Source: Typha latifolia
Lineage: Eukaryota; Streptophyta; Magnoliopsida; Poales; Typhaceae
Length of the DNA: 64,000 nt
Reading direction: 5' to 3'
Assembly (NCBI GenBank): GCA_019914945.1
Contig: CM034100.1
Span: forward strand, 8,381,096-8,445,095
The notes beneath the pieces are model-generated. The model searched no databases, was not told where the DNA came from, and saw nothing but the letters and a program-made list of their open reading frames with translations. Shown here one piece after another: positions 20,701 through 31,124 of this stretch. The number at the start of each line of letters is the position of its first letter. Position 1 is the first letter of the stretch. A program made the translations under genes and the position numbers.

Positions 20701-21713
20701 CTACAACTAGTTGAGGGAGTGGGTTGTGGGCGGGCCAAACCGTAACCTATAGAAACATGGTTAGAGTGGACTTCGGTCTAACTAGAGAAGTTAGACGAAG
20801 GTTGACCCAACCCCCACCTTCCTTCTCTTCTTCTTTCTAGAGAAGAAACACATGAGAGAGGAAGTTTCAACCTCTTTGGAGAATGGGAGAAAATTAAATC
20901 ACCCTAGAAGAATGAAGCTGAAAATGTTTATGAAGGGTCAAGGGATTCGAGGAAGTGCAAGGTTATAACGACCGTCAACTAGGGCGACCAATGATAGTCT
21001 AAGGTGCTCCTCTATGGCCGACGTCCATAAAGACTTGCACCAACCAAAGTTATCAAAATGTTCCTTGTGAAGAGGGAAAAGCATAAATGTAGAAGTGGCA
21101 GAGGTCAGCAGCGGTGGCCAGACATAATCTAGAAAATTGATAGTGGGAGACAATATGGCGTAGCCTCCCACACACACCATGGATACCCAAACATGGTACC
21201 CGTAGCAAGAGATGATGAGGTGGACCTTCCCAAATTGGTGAGAGGCCGACGTGAGGTCATCACTTGATAAATTTCTCATTTGAAGCTGAAGTAATATTAT
21301 CAAAATTAACTATAATTTGCTTGATGGAAAACATATTACTCTAAGGAGGGATAAGGGAATAACTTGGAGTTTGAATAGTAGAGTTGCCTTGCTCTAGTGA
21401 TCTGCAGACTTTGTCCAGCACTTCATTAGCCAAGGAAGAAATAAAGAGAGATTGGGAATGAAAAGGGGAGAGGAGGGTGTCTGTTGAGGGAAGGGAGAGC
21501 ACAACCTAGAGTTTTAAATATGGACATGGGGACATAACGAGTTTGATTCTTGCTCGGATATAGTGAAATTGACGATGAGCCCATCTCTCTCATATAAATT
21601 ATGAGAAAGAGAGAGGGGAGAGGGAGAACAGCGTGCATGGACACATTTGATTGTGGCTGGTCAACCTCATGACATGAGTCTTGATGCGATCCAGACCAGA
21701 TCAAATCACATCA
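20701..21713 (-). mobile_element. Possible gypsy LTR fragment
   Basis: On the minus strand it starts TGATGTGATTTGATCTGG at 21713, like the LTR start at 8305. It then shows a CT-rich leader-like block on that strand (21430-21640). The left part (20700-21300) has no recognised domain; the frame at 20938-21303 has no match I can name. Weak call. Confidence 0.3.
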
Positions 21714-21829
21714 CAGGGATATTGTGCTAATGGATTGAGTCTAGTTATCTTTTTAGAGTTTATTTAATTAGCAAAGTTCATTAATTTTTGTACAATTTTA
21801 GAAAAATATTATGCAGATATTTATCAGTT

Positions 21830-22586
21830 GACTGAATATTATGAGACCACTTGAAGAAGATTGAAGACGTTCCAATCTACAAGTTTTGTATTCAAGATTT
21901 CTCCAGATTAGGACTCTATCTGTGGGAAAATGAAGAAAAATGTTGAGAAAGACATAAATGCTAATTTAGCTAAGTCATGTTTATCTCTAGGTCATTTTAT
22001 CTCTTATGTAAATCCTTTAAGATAAGTCTAGTTAAGTTATGTAAGACACTAAGGCAAGCTCAATTAAGTCATTTAAGCCTCTAAGGCAAGTTCAATTAAG
22101 TAATATAAGCCTCTAAAATAAGTCTTAATTCGAGTCGTATAAGCCTATAGGGCTAAGTCTGAGTATGATTCATTGTACTTGACCTCTATATATAGAGGGG
22201 CTAGGCTTTATTCATTAAAGCATCCAAGCATTGAGAATTAAATAAGTTTGGTTTTTTTTTATTCTCGCATTTATCATTTTTATCATAGCTGTTAGATCAT
22301 GTTTATTTTCGTAGAAGTAGATCTAAGTTAAAAATTCAAATTCTACCTCCAACCCATATCCATTATCACCTCCAATAGTCACCCTACTCTGTGGCCATCC
22401 ACCACCATCATGTTTACTATTTTACCATATTCTGATCTTACTCCATTTTTTTAATTATATCTTTTTAATATAGACATTCGATTGACATGAAATTAGAGCC
22501 ATTAGAACCCTATTTCATGAAGCTACCACCTAAATATTTATAATTTTCTTATATCCGAATTAATTCAGATATGATTAGTAACAATT
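21830..22586 (+). mobile_element. 5' LTR of a collapsed LTR retrotransposon
   Basis: Contains four 32-bp tandem units (22019-22148), a TATA box in CCTCTATATATAGAGG (22183-22198), and ends near GATATGATTAGTAACA. A primer binding site, ATTAGTATCAGAGTTG, follows at 22587. After about 120 bp of leader the LTR 3' end is repeated at 22711-22880. Nearly the whole interior and most of the second LTR are therefore deleted. The left boundary is approximate. Confidence 0.6.
22019..22148 (+). repeat. Four 32-bp tandem units upstream of a TATA box
   Basis: Units of the type AAGGCAAGTTCAATTAAGTA plus a TATAAGCCTCT end, starting near 22019, 22051, 22083 and 22115, the last with changes. They lie about 40 bp upstream of the TATA box, the position of promoter-proximal enhancers in LTRs. 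Confidence 0.8.
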
Positions 22587-22602
22587 AGTATCAGAGTTGA
22601 CG
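22587..22602 (+). promoter_or_regulatory. Primer binding site, tRNA-Met type
   Basis: ATTAGTATCAGAGTTG, one mismatch-class from TGGTATCAGAGC, placed right after the LTR end. Confidence 0.6.
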
Positions 22603-22710
22603 TACCGCGGACAATACTGAACAAGTGATCCAAAGCTAACTTAGGAGAGATCATGGCCATGGAGGAGCAAGAACTCGTCTGCCACCCTCCGACGACCGTC
22701 GCAACGTAGA

Positions 22711-22880
22711 ATATTTATTATTTTACCCTATTCTAACCTTGCTTCACTATTTAATTATATCATTTCATCTAGACATTTGATTAACTTGAAACCTAAGCCA
22801 TTAGAACCCTATCTCGTGATGCTACCACCACCTAAATTTTTATAATTTTTTTACATCCAAATCAGTCCAGATCTGGTTCT
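22711..22880 (+). mobile_element. 3' LTR terminal fragment of the collapsed element
   Basis: Repeats 22413-22586: TTTACCCTATTCTAACCTTG, AGACATTTGATTAACTTGAA and CCATTAGAACCCTAT are diverged counterparts of the first LTR's end. Confidence 0.65.
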
Positions 22881-22894
22881 CAACCCACTAGGCC

Positions 22895-23423
22895 AAGTAA
22901 GCTAGTTCAGAACCAAACACCAAATTACTTTAGCCTAGTATAATGTACTTAAATTAAGACTAAGAAATACGACTAACTAATTTAGTTCAGAGCTTAGCCT
23001 CAAACTAAAAAGTCCTAAGTGTTTAGTCCCTGTATAAGGTAGTATGATTACTAGAATGCCACAAAGACTAATTGACGTCACATTTAAATGGCTAATAATA
23101 TAAGTACTATGTAATTGCGCTCTACCTATTATTCTGGGTTGAGTGAATTAAGGACATTACCTAGACATGTATTACTTAATGATACATGCAAGTGGTGTAA
23201 TGTCTCCTATCACATTATATAATTTGTTCATCAAATTTCATATGCTATAGGTATATACATGAAGTCTATCATGCATAAAGTGTTAAAAATAAATAACTAA
23301 TAATTAAGTAAACAACCAACATGTATGTCATAAAATGCAATAAAGACATAAACAATCATCATCAAGCACTTATACTACTAATAGGCTAACATTGGGTCTA
23401 AACTTGCCTAAATTGTATTTAGA
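22895..23423 (+). repeat. Family B repeat, copy 2, left half
   Basis: Matches 19690-20225 in the same order (CACCAAATTACTTTAG, ATTGACGTCACA, CTCTACCTATTATTCTGGG). It ends at the target duplication TTAGA. Confidence 0.8.
23419..23423. repeat. Target-site duplication TTAGA, left copy
   Basis: TTAGA at 23419-23423 and again at 29635-29639. Family B copy 1 has a single CTAGA at the same point (AATTGTATCTAGATTGGG), confirming the empty site. Confidence 0.9.
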
Positions 23424-23465
23424 TAATAAGCTCTGATACCAATTTGATAAGCTCTGATACCACTT
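23424..23465 (-). other. Two PBS-like copies beyond the 3' LTR end
   Basis: On the minus strand TGGTATCAGAGC occurs at 23462-23451 and again at 23441-23430, between the LTR end (CCATCA at 23466) and the duplication TTAGA. The spacer after the first LTR end is AAG, comparable to AGC between LTR and PBS in the 6602 element. Confidence 0.75.
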
Positions 23466-24280
23466 TGATGGATTCTTGTACCAAAGATAGGCTACGCAAC
23501 GATTCCTTTAAGATCTAAATGTATTATAGGAATCAATCCACGCAACCATGGGAAGATATTCGTCAGATATTCTCCGGTAGTGAAAAAATTACGAAACTAA
23601 TTGGATTAGGTTCGTAACTTCTACAACTTTCATGTTTACGCCCTTCATAGATTCGAACTGTAGCAGGGACAAAAATATGGAATAACATGGATGATGGTAG
23701 TGATGACGGGTGGAGTGGATGTTAGAGTTATGGATGGGTATGCAGGTGAAGGTGAATCGTGGATGTGATTTAGGGATATAGATAAAGGGAACGAAGTGGT
23801 CAAGATCCCAAAGAAGAGGGGTAGCTCGACAGTCGAGAGAGATTAGAAGTTAGGAGAAACCCTGCCAATGGTAGAGGTGGAAGGATAGTGAAGAGGGAGG
23901 AGGGACAGAATCTAAAGAGAAGATAGGAGGCAAGAAATTAATAATCCAATAACATAATGAAGTTGGCTGCCATCCATATTTTTATAGAGGCTAGCAAACA
24001 AGTCCTAAAATAATATGTAACCCTAATTCTAGAGGATTTCTACCGATCGCGTTCGAACGAACCCAAAAGCTCTATCTCTATAAATGCAAATGCAATGCAG
24101 GCGTTCGAACGCGAGTGTTCGAACTCGCCTGACCGCGTTCAAACGCACAATATGTATTCTCTGTATTTGCAAACTTTATGCAGGCGTTCACAAGGGCGTT
24201 CGAACACGACCTACAGGAATTTGATTTTAATGAAAATAAACATCTAATGCAATAAGAAAAGATCCTAACTAAATGTATCA
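23466..24280 (-). mobile_element. 3' LTR of minus-strand chromovirus
   Basis: Starts TGATACATTTAGTTAGG at 24280 on the minus strand. The palindrome array is at 24047-24215, with a TATA box (CTCTATAAAA, minus strand) at 23979-23988. It is followed inward by the polypurine tract GTGGGGGAAGCGTGGTGAGC (24281-24300). Confidence 0.9.
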
Positions 24281-24300
24281 GCTCACCACGCTTCCCCCAC
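24281..24300 (-). promoter_or_regulatory. Polypurine tract
   Basis: GTGGGGGAAGCGTGGTGAGC on the minus strand directly before the LTR start TGATACA. It is the plus-strand priming site. Confidence 0.75.
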
Positions 24301-24307
24301 CATGCCC

Positions 24308-24984
24308 TCAAGGTGTAAAGTCAGGGAAACGCTCCAAAATGTCAGTCTTCAACTCCCATGTCACCTCATCAGATGGCTTGCCAAGCCACTCAACTAGAAT
24401 ATCCATCTCCAATCTGGTACCATATCATCGTCGGCGTCTAGCAAGTACATGAACTGGCTCTACGATCTCAATCTCCTCCAATGGTTCCGGTAGAACTGAT
24501 CCAACGATATCATGATCTCCAATGCGCTCCCTCAGCAATAAAGCATGGAAGACAAGATGCACTCTCAATCCCTCCAGCAGCTCTAAATGATATGCAACCG
24601 GACCAATACGCTCCAACACTCGAAACAGACCAAAGTAGCGATATGTTAACTTTGGGTACGCATCGAACGCAAGGTCACCTGTCGATACGGTTGTACCCTC
24701 ACAAACACCCAACTGCCGATGTCGAACTTCTGCTCTCTATGGCTACGATCATAAACTTGCTTCATGCGGTTTTGAGCAAGTTTAAGATGAGCACGCAACC
24801 TCCTTAATGTGGCGTCTCTATCCATCAACGCTAAGTCCACCTCCGTCCGGTCTGCATATACCACTAGATCATAAGTGCGTAACGTTGGAGCTGTGCGTCC
24901 ATACACCACCTTAAATGGAGTCATGCCAATGCTGCTATGGTAGGCGGTGTTATAAGACCACTCCGCCCACGATAAGAACTCCAA
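24308..24984 (-). pseudogene. Integrase C-terminus and chromodomain
   Basis: 24646-24984 reads WAEWSYNTAYHSSIGMTPF, VYGRTAPTLRTYD and DRSHREQKFDIGSWVFVR. 24425-24712 continues with YRYFGLFRVLERIGPVAYHL and ends ARRRR at one in-frame stop. After that the chromodomain continues YGTRLEMDILVEWLGKPSDE then VTWELKTDILERF to the natural stop near 24308. The break needs one stop and one frame change. The chromodomain is close to that of the 37-43 kb element. Confidence 0.85.
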
Positions 24985-25039
24985 CCTCTATCTAGGCATC
25001 TCTCCAACAAAGCACCTCAAATACAGCTCGATGCTTCAA

Positions 25040-25680
25040 TTGACCACCTCAGTTTAGCCATCCATCTGTGGATGGTAGGCCAAACTGAAGTTCAATCGAG
25101 TCCCTTGCAATCTAAAAAACTTCGTCCAAAAGTCACTCATAGATATACGATCACGATTTGAGATAATCATGCGTGGCATGCTATGTAACCGAGCAACATC
25201 TCTAACAAAAATTTTAGCCATTGACTTGGCTAAAAATGGATATGATAGTACTGAAAAGTGTAGACACTTGCTCAATCTGTCAACCACCACAAAGATAATG
25301 GAATAAACATGTACCAACGGAAGATCCTCTATGAAATCCATAGAAATGTCTTCCCAAACACGGTTTGGTATGGGTAAAGACTGAAGTAATCTGGCTGGTT
25401 TCAATGTGGTTCCTTAGCCCTTTGACAGACTTCGCAAGCACGGACAAAACACCTCACATCCCGCCTCAATCCTGGCTACATGCAACTCTGAGATATCCTC
25501 CTATAAGTCCTCAAGACACCTTCATGACCAGCCTCTAGAGTTTGGTGGAAGCGCTCTAACAATTCCTGCCGCAATCCTTCATTTGTGGGCACTCGAATGC
25601 ATCCGCGGTCCAGCAGCAAACCACCTCGATTCTCCAACTCTAGATGGCGCTTCGGATTATCCATCACCTCCTACAACAAT
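25040..25680 (-). pseudogene. Integrase zinc-binding and core domains
   Basis: 25476-25667 gives GGLLLDRGCIRVPTNEGL and ERFHQTLEAGHEGVLRTYRR (HH of HHCC). 25054-25404 gives RVWEDISMDFIEDLP (first catalytic Asp), VVVDRLSKCLHFS, then IISNRDRISMS, where the second catalytic Asp (normally SDRD) is Asn, then SLAYHPQMDG followed by a stop and TEVVN (Glu). The D-to-N change and stops mean it is dead. Confidence 0.88.
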
Positions 25681-25941
25681 CTCAAAATATCTGGCTCAGA
25701 TGTACATGCATACCTCAACTCGTTAAGGAAGGGAAAGGTAGGAGTAGAATAGGCTGCAAGCTTAGAGGTATCAGGTTAGTGCAATAGTGCATCCACCGCT
25801 CTATTTCCCGTTCCCTTCTTGTATTAGATTTCATAATCATATCCCAGTGATTTTATAACCCATCTCTGCTATGTTGGAGTGTATATGCGCTGTCCCATAA
25901 AGTATGGAAGGTTCCTTTGATCGGTTAGAATAATGAATCAC

Positions 25942-26313
25942 CTACCGATCAAATAATGAATCACCTACCGCATGCAGAATTGCTAACATCTCTCTTTCAT
26001 AAGTCGATAATTGCTGAGATTTTTGTGATAAAGCCTTACTAAAAAAGACTATGGGACATCCTCCTTGCATTAGTACAGCTCCTATGCCAACACCCGACGC
26101 ATCACATTCCACAATGAACTCTTTGGTGAAGTCTGGTAGTGCTAAAACAGGTGCCATCGTCATTGCTGCTTTCAGTTTTTCAAAAGCTAAAGTGGCTTCA
26201 TCCGTCCATTTAAAAGAGTTCTTTTTCAACAAAGAAGTGAGAGGAGTAGCGATCTTGCCATATTCAGCAATGAATCGACAATAATATCCAGTCAGCCCTA
26301 AAAATCCTCTCAA
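25942..26313 (-). pseudogene. RNase H domain
   Basis: Reads MRGFLGLTGYYCRFIAEYGK, then WTDEATLAFEKLKAAM, FIVECDASGVGIGAVLMQ, VFFSKALSQKSQQLSTYERE and MLAILHAV. The D-x-S-x-x-G motif (CDASGVGIG) and YEREMLA are the RT-linked RNase H hallmarks. A repeated base block at 25928-25970 (GAATCACCTACCG twice) disrupts the following frame. Confidence 0.88.
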
Positions 26314-26337
26314 TTCGGTTGTAGTAGTAGGAATAGG

Positions 26338-27250
26338 TTAAGTAATCATACATACAACCTTTTGAGGATCCGCCGCTACACCATCCGCTGAAATGATGTG
26401 GCCTATATACTCCACTTGTGGTATTCCCCATAGGCACTTCGACTTCTTGATCTTCAATTGGTTTTGCTTCAACAAATTCAGTACATCCTCCAAATGCCAC
26501 CAATGCTCCAATTTAGTCCTACTATACACCAAAATGTCATCAAAAAATATCAAGACATATCTTTGCAAGAGAGGTCAAAATATATCATTCATGAGGCCTT
26601 GAAAGGTAGCTGGAATATTTGTGAGACCAAAAGGCATCACCCAAAACATGTAATACCCATCCGGAGTCCGAAATGCAGTTTAGCGCACATCCACCGGGTG
26701 AACTCTAATTTGATGATACCCAGCCCTCAAGTCAAGCATCTAAATATAGTCGCCCCTACAAGCTCGTCCGGCAACTCCTCGATAACCAGAATGGGATACC
26801 GATCCTTGACGGTAATAGCGTTTAGTGCCCGATAGTTGATACAAAAACGCCATGTCCCATCCTTTTTTGCACCAAACAGCATGGGGAATGAGTATGAGCT
26901 ATAACTTGATTAAATGAGGCCTTGCTCCAACATCTCAGCTACCATCTTTGAAATAACTTCTTTTTGCACATGTTGATACCGATATGGCCTCACGTTTGTC
27001 GGTGCAGCCCCGGGTACAATCTCTATGCGATGGTCCACCGCTCTTCTCGGTGGCAACTCTTGCTGTTCCTCAAACAGTCCAGAAAAGTTATCTAATAAAT
27101 TAGGCAATTCAATGGAAGTACCTGAACTTGTTTGAGGCTTATCTCCTGCTGGTTCTAACTGAAGAAGATAGGCCAAATCATACGCACAAGGCAGCCCCAT
27201 CATAGGCTGCATCGAAGGAATCGACAAAGACCGAACACTATCAGCCGCAC
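26338..27250 (-). pseudogene. Reverse transcriptase
   Basis: 26910-27227 holds the N-terminal part: NLLDNFSGLFEEQQELPPRR, VDHRIEIVPGAAPTNVRPYR and EMLEQGLI. The middle (26570-26900) is broken by frameshifts. 26338-26568 holds LIFFDDILVYSRT with the catalytic Asp pair, and KKSKCLWGIPQVEYIGHIIS (thumb). The order is right and the length near normal, but no continuous frame. Confidence 0.88.
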
Positions 27251-27400
27251 ATCTTTGTTTCCCTGTTTAAATATCATCCACATGCTCCGTAAATGAAATG
27301 TGATGGGCCCCAAACTCTATAACCACTAAGCACTAAGGACAATATCCGCGCCTTGCAGCGTCAACGGATACAACTCCACAATGATGTCATGTTCTTGTAC

Positions 27401-27830
27401 CTATATACTGACTCGGCGACACAAGCTCTCTGCTTTAATTTTCGTGCCGTCTCCAATAGCAACGTAAAATCCCGTGGTTGGTTCAGCATCCAAACCTAAT
27501 CTCCTCACTAACCTCTCATCTAGAAAGTTGTGTGTACTCCCTGAATCGATGAGGATGTGCATACAATACTTTCTAACAAGTCCGTCTACCCGTAACGTTC
27601 TCGGCGTGGAAGTACCCAAATATGCATGCATCGATATTTTAGCTTGGATATATTCCTCCACATCTTCCTCAACAATCTCCTCATGGACCTCCTCTAGACA
27701 CTTTCCATCATCAACAACCTCATCATCCTCTTCAAGACCGTCGATAAGCATCACACTCCCGATCAGTTTAGAACACCGATGACTAGGGGTGAAATGTTCA
27801 TCACATCAAAAGTAAAGTCCCTTTGCTCTT
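27401..27830 (-). pseudogene. gag knuckle end and aspartic protease
   Basis: CDEHFTPSHRCSKLIGSV leads into MMLIDGLEEDDEV. The protease core ILIDSGSTHNFLDERLVRRL keeps the D-S-G catalytic triad, unlike the element at 9898. The frame stops at 27401. A run of about 10 C (minus strand) lies just upstream at 27868-27880. Confidence 0.85.
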
Positions 27831-28099
27831 CGCTTCTCCACCTGGGCAGATGTGAGAGTTCGAACATGGGGGGGGGGGTGCTTCCTCTAATATCGGAAGA
27901 AGGTCTCAAAGGTGGTCATGGTCTAGTACTCGCAGCCGCTGTTTTGAAACTGCAGAATTTCCAGCCAGCGTTCTAGATGCAAACTGCTCATCTCGGTTGC
28001 CCCCAATTGGTTTTCATTGCCATCTTTAGCGCCCTATGCTTTTGTTCTATTCTCACGACCTTCTCAAAGGCCTCCTCAAGTGTAGTAGGACATAGAGCA

Positions 28100-28769
28100 C
28101 GAACATCCGCTTGTATCTCCTCTCATAGCCCCAAAATAAACTTGCTCATCAATGTCTGTTCGGGCCAAGGTGGCTCACAATAACTACTAACTCTTTCAAA
28201 CCCAGCTTGGTACTCCAATACGGTCGTCCTCTGAACCATCTTGCTTAATATGGCAGCAAAATCTTCATATATCGCTGTCCAAAATCTGCGTGTAATCCTC
28301 CTACAAAAATCAGCCCATCCGGTAAATCCACCACCACGAATAACTGATCTATACCAATGCAATTCCGTTCCTTAGAGGTGAAAGCTTGCCATATGGACAT
28401 TTGCATCTTTCGCTGTACCTTGACAATCAAAATATTGTTCAACTTGAAACACCCAATCCGTTGGATCACATCCTTAGAATTTTGGAAAGTCCAAGCATGC
28501 GGTTCTCCCTCGAATAGCGTTGTCGGGTTCGCGAAAGATTCTTGGTTCAGGTCTAAACCTTTGGGCATGTTGATCACCTTCTCTAAATCCTCGAGCACGT
28601 CCATCACTATCTCCATAGGGATCAACCTCATCCTCAAAGTGCCAATCCTCCTCATCGATGAAGCGCACCGATGTTGCATGCCTCTCGGGTTCCACCACCG
28701 CTGGTCTTGGGTTTTATAACGGAGGTGAGGGATGATGTGTATGCATAGGTAAGAGGGGATCATTGACAC
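28100..28769 (-). pseudogene. gag (capsid region), frameshifted
   Basis: 28474-28698 reads VEPERHATSVRFIDEEDWHF to RGRTACLDFPKF; 28123-28362 reads MHWYRSVIRGGGFTGWADFC and YQAGFERVSSYCEPPWPEQ then KFILGL. These match plant gypsy retrotransposon gag (FxGxxPxxW-like start lost to a frameshift near 28370-28470). The N-terminal basic part is missing. Confidence 0.8.
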
Positions 28770-28818
28770 TCATATGACGCAGCTGGACCTGTGGGGTATC
28801 GAAGTGCCAATCCTTCTC

Positions 28819-29634
28819 AATCCACAAGAATGTGGGAAAATATTTGTCAAATATTCTCCGGTAGTCAAAAAATTATGAAACTAATTTTTTTAGATTCATA
28901 ACTTCTTAATCTACAACTTTCGTATTTATGCCCTTCGCAGATTCGAACTGTAGAAGGGACAAAAACACATAATAATTTGGGTGATGGTGGTGGTGACGGG
29001 TGGAGTGGATGTTAGGGTTATGGATGGGTATGGAGGTAAAGGTGGATGATGGATATGATTTAGGGATATAGACGAAGGGAACGAAGTGGTCAAGATCCCA
29101 AAGAAGAGGGGTGGCTCGACAGTCGAGGGAGATTAGAAGTAAGGAGAAATCTTGCCAATGGTAGAGATGGAAGGATGGTGAAGAGAGAGGAGGGAGAGAG
29201 AGTCCAAAGAGAAGATAGGAGGCAAAAAATTAATAATCCAATAGCACAATAAAGTTGGCTGCCATCCACATATTTATAGAGGCTAGCTAACAAGTCCTAA
29301 AATAATATATAACCCTAATTCTAGAGGATTCCTACCGATCGCATTCGAACATGCCCGATCGCGTTTGAACACGCCCGATCGCGTTTGAACGCACTCAAAA
29401 GCTCCATCTCTGTATATGCAAACGCGATGCATGCGTTCTAACGCGAAAGTTCGAACTCGCCTGACCATTTTCGAACGCACAATATGCATTCTCTGTATTT
29501 GCGAACCTGATGCAGACATTCGCAAGGGCGTTCGAACGCGACCCCTCCTGTATTCGAACGCGACCTACATGAATTTTATTTAAATAAAAATAAACATCTA
29601 ATGTAATAAGAAAAGATCCTAACGAAGTGTATCA
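28819..29634 (-). mobile_element. 5' LTR of minus-strand chromovirus, 3'-truncated
   Basis: Starts TGATACACTTCG at 29634 on the minus strand. Palindrome array 29338-29560, TATA at 29273-29280. Homology with the other LTR stops at about 28819. The last ~70 bp and PBS are replaced by gag-proximal sequence. Confidence 0.88.
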
Positions 29635-30145
29635 TTAGATTGAGCCAATACTCCTCAAATATCAAACTCCTTGATCATGTGTATCAAGATCTTTCTTGCA
29701 CAATCATGGATCTAATGATTTATGAAGGTATTGGTACACATGATCAAGGAGTTTGATATGTGAGGAGTATTGACCCAATCTAGTGATACATAAGCAAAAA
29801 TGACTCACCTAGATTTAACTAATTACATAAACTATGTATTGCTGTTCTAAGCCTGAGTAAGCTCAATTTGAGCTTTTACATTTATTGTCTCAGTAACTAT
29901 AATACTGATATTGATCTAATGAGTTATCAAGAGTAATAATCAAACTATAACCTTGTCACTAATTTGTTAATGTCATTAATACCGATTACCATAATTAACA
30001 TGGATTATAATTAGGACAACTACAAGAAAATAAAATAAAAATAATACATAAATAAAAAGTAAATATACTTTGGGCCAACCTATGATCCAAATATTTGGTT
30101 TGGATTGTGGCCTAGCCGCAGCCCACTAGGCCAAGTATACATACA
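29635..30145 (+). repeat. Family B repeat, copy 2, right half, with fold-back
   Basis: Continues family B after the insertion, ending GCCCACTAGGCCAAGTATAC. Unlike copy 1 it has an added inverted repeat: 29640-29687 and 29733-29782 are reverse complements (CATGATCAAGGAGTTTGATA on one arm). Confidence 0.8.
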
Positions 30146-31124
30146 CTCAATTTTATATGCTAAATCAAAAGGCCAAATATAATTAAATTGTAAAACAAGC
30201 TCTTAAGTGCAAATCTAAAGACAAAATCAAATCTAATGACAAAATTGTAAAATAGGCTCCTAAGTAATTATAACCATAATCTACTCAATCAAATCTAAAG
30301 ACAAAATCAAAATTAGTATAGTGTAACCATAATCTACTCATAAAATCCTATGGAGAGAGAGACGAGGGAGAGGTAGAGAGAAGCCTCTAGGGAGAGAGAA
30401 AAAATAACTCGGTATTTTGTAATTGAAAGTGTTACAAAATATTCTAAATATGAAAATATGTCTATGTGTGAGTGTATGCACAAGTCTTATTATGATCTGT
30501 GAAGAATTTCAAGAGAAAGATATCTTTAGAGAAGTGGTTCTAACCACTTTGAAAAAGGTTCAAATGAAAAAGTCTGATACTTTTCTATGTACATGCATTA
30601 GAAGAGTAATTCTAACTAATTTGGGAATGAATGTATGAAAAATGACATTTTTGGCGTAGGGCATTTGAACATACATGTGCGTATCTTCGCAAAACTGTAG
30701 CTTTTGTGGAGAATTATCGAGGGTATATTGTATGTTATTTGGAAGAGGCATTTAAAGGAGGTTAGCCTAACCCTAGGCAGCCATTTTGATTACCATTAGA
30801 GAGACTTTTGGAAAATGGACAACAACTTTGGGCAGAAAGTGTTGAATCAATTTTTAACCCATTGTATCTATGTTATATTTAGAAGAACTATGTCATAAGG
30901 ATTATTGAGATGAAATGATCAATCTCAAGAGACATTGAAGTTAGAAAGTGATCACAAAAAGTAATGTATCATGGGTTCCAACAAGCAAGGCTTTACATAT
31001 CTCATGGGGATCGACGGATAGTTTGTAAATCATATTATAGATGCTACAACTATTTACAACTTGGTTTAATCCAAGTTTGAATATGTAGTTTTTTTTTATC
31101 TTTACTCTGCATAATCTATCTCAA
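30146..31124. other. Unassigned repeat-like region
   Basis: AT-rich, with two near copies of an AAATCTAAAGACAAAATCAA phrase (30210-30330) and GA-rich 30350-30400. The text at 30655-30700 (GCATTTGAACATACATGTGC) may be a decayed LTR palindrome. Short open frames at 30423-30751 have no recognisable domain. Confidence 0.35.

Larger units (their letters stand above)
23424..29634 (-). mobile_element. Chromovirus on the minus strand, near full length, inactive
   Basis: Two LTRs (23466-24280 at the 3' side, 28819-29634 at the 5' side), both with TGATACA at the outer/upstream start on the minus strand, and 5-bp duplication TTAGA. Gag, protease, RT, RNase H, integrase and chromodomain remnants lie in the normal order, all on the minus strand and all broken. 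The 5' LTR lacks its last ~70 bp and the normal primer binding site. Instead, two PBS-like copies lie outside the 3' LTR. It is inserted in a family B repeat. Confidence 0.92.

Noticed and set aside
22183..22198. Host gene promoter at CCTCTATATATAGAGG
   Set aside because: It lies between an LTR-type tandem array and a PBS, so it is an LTR promoter. No coding sequence follows.
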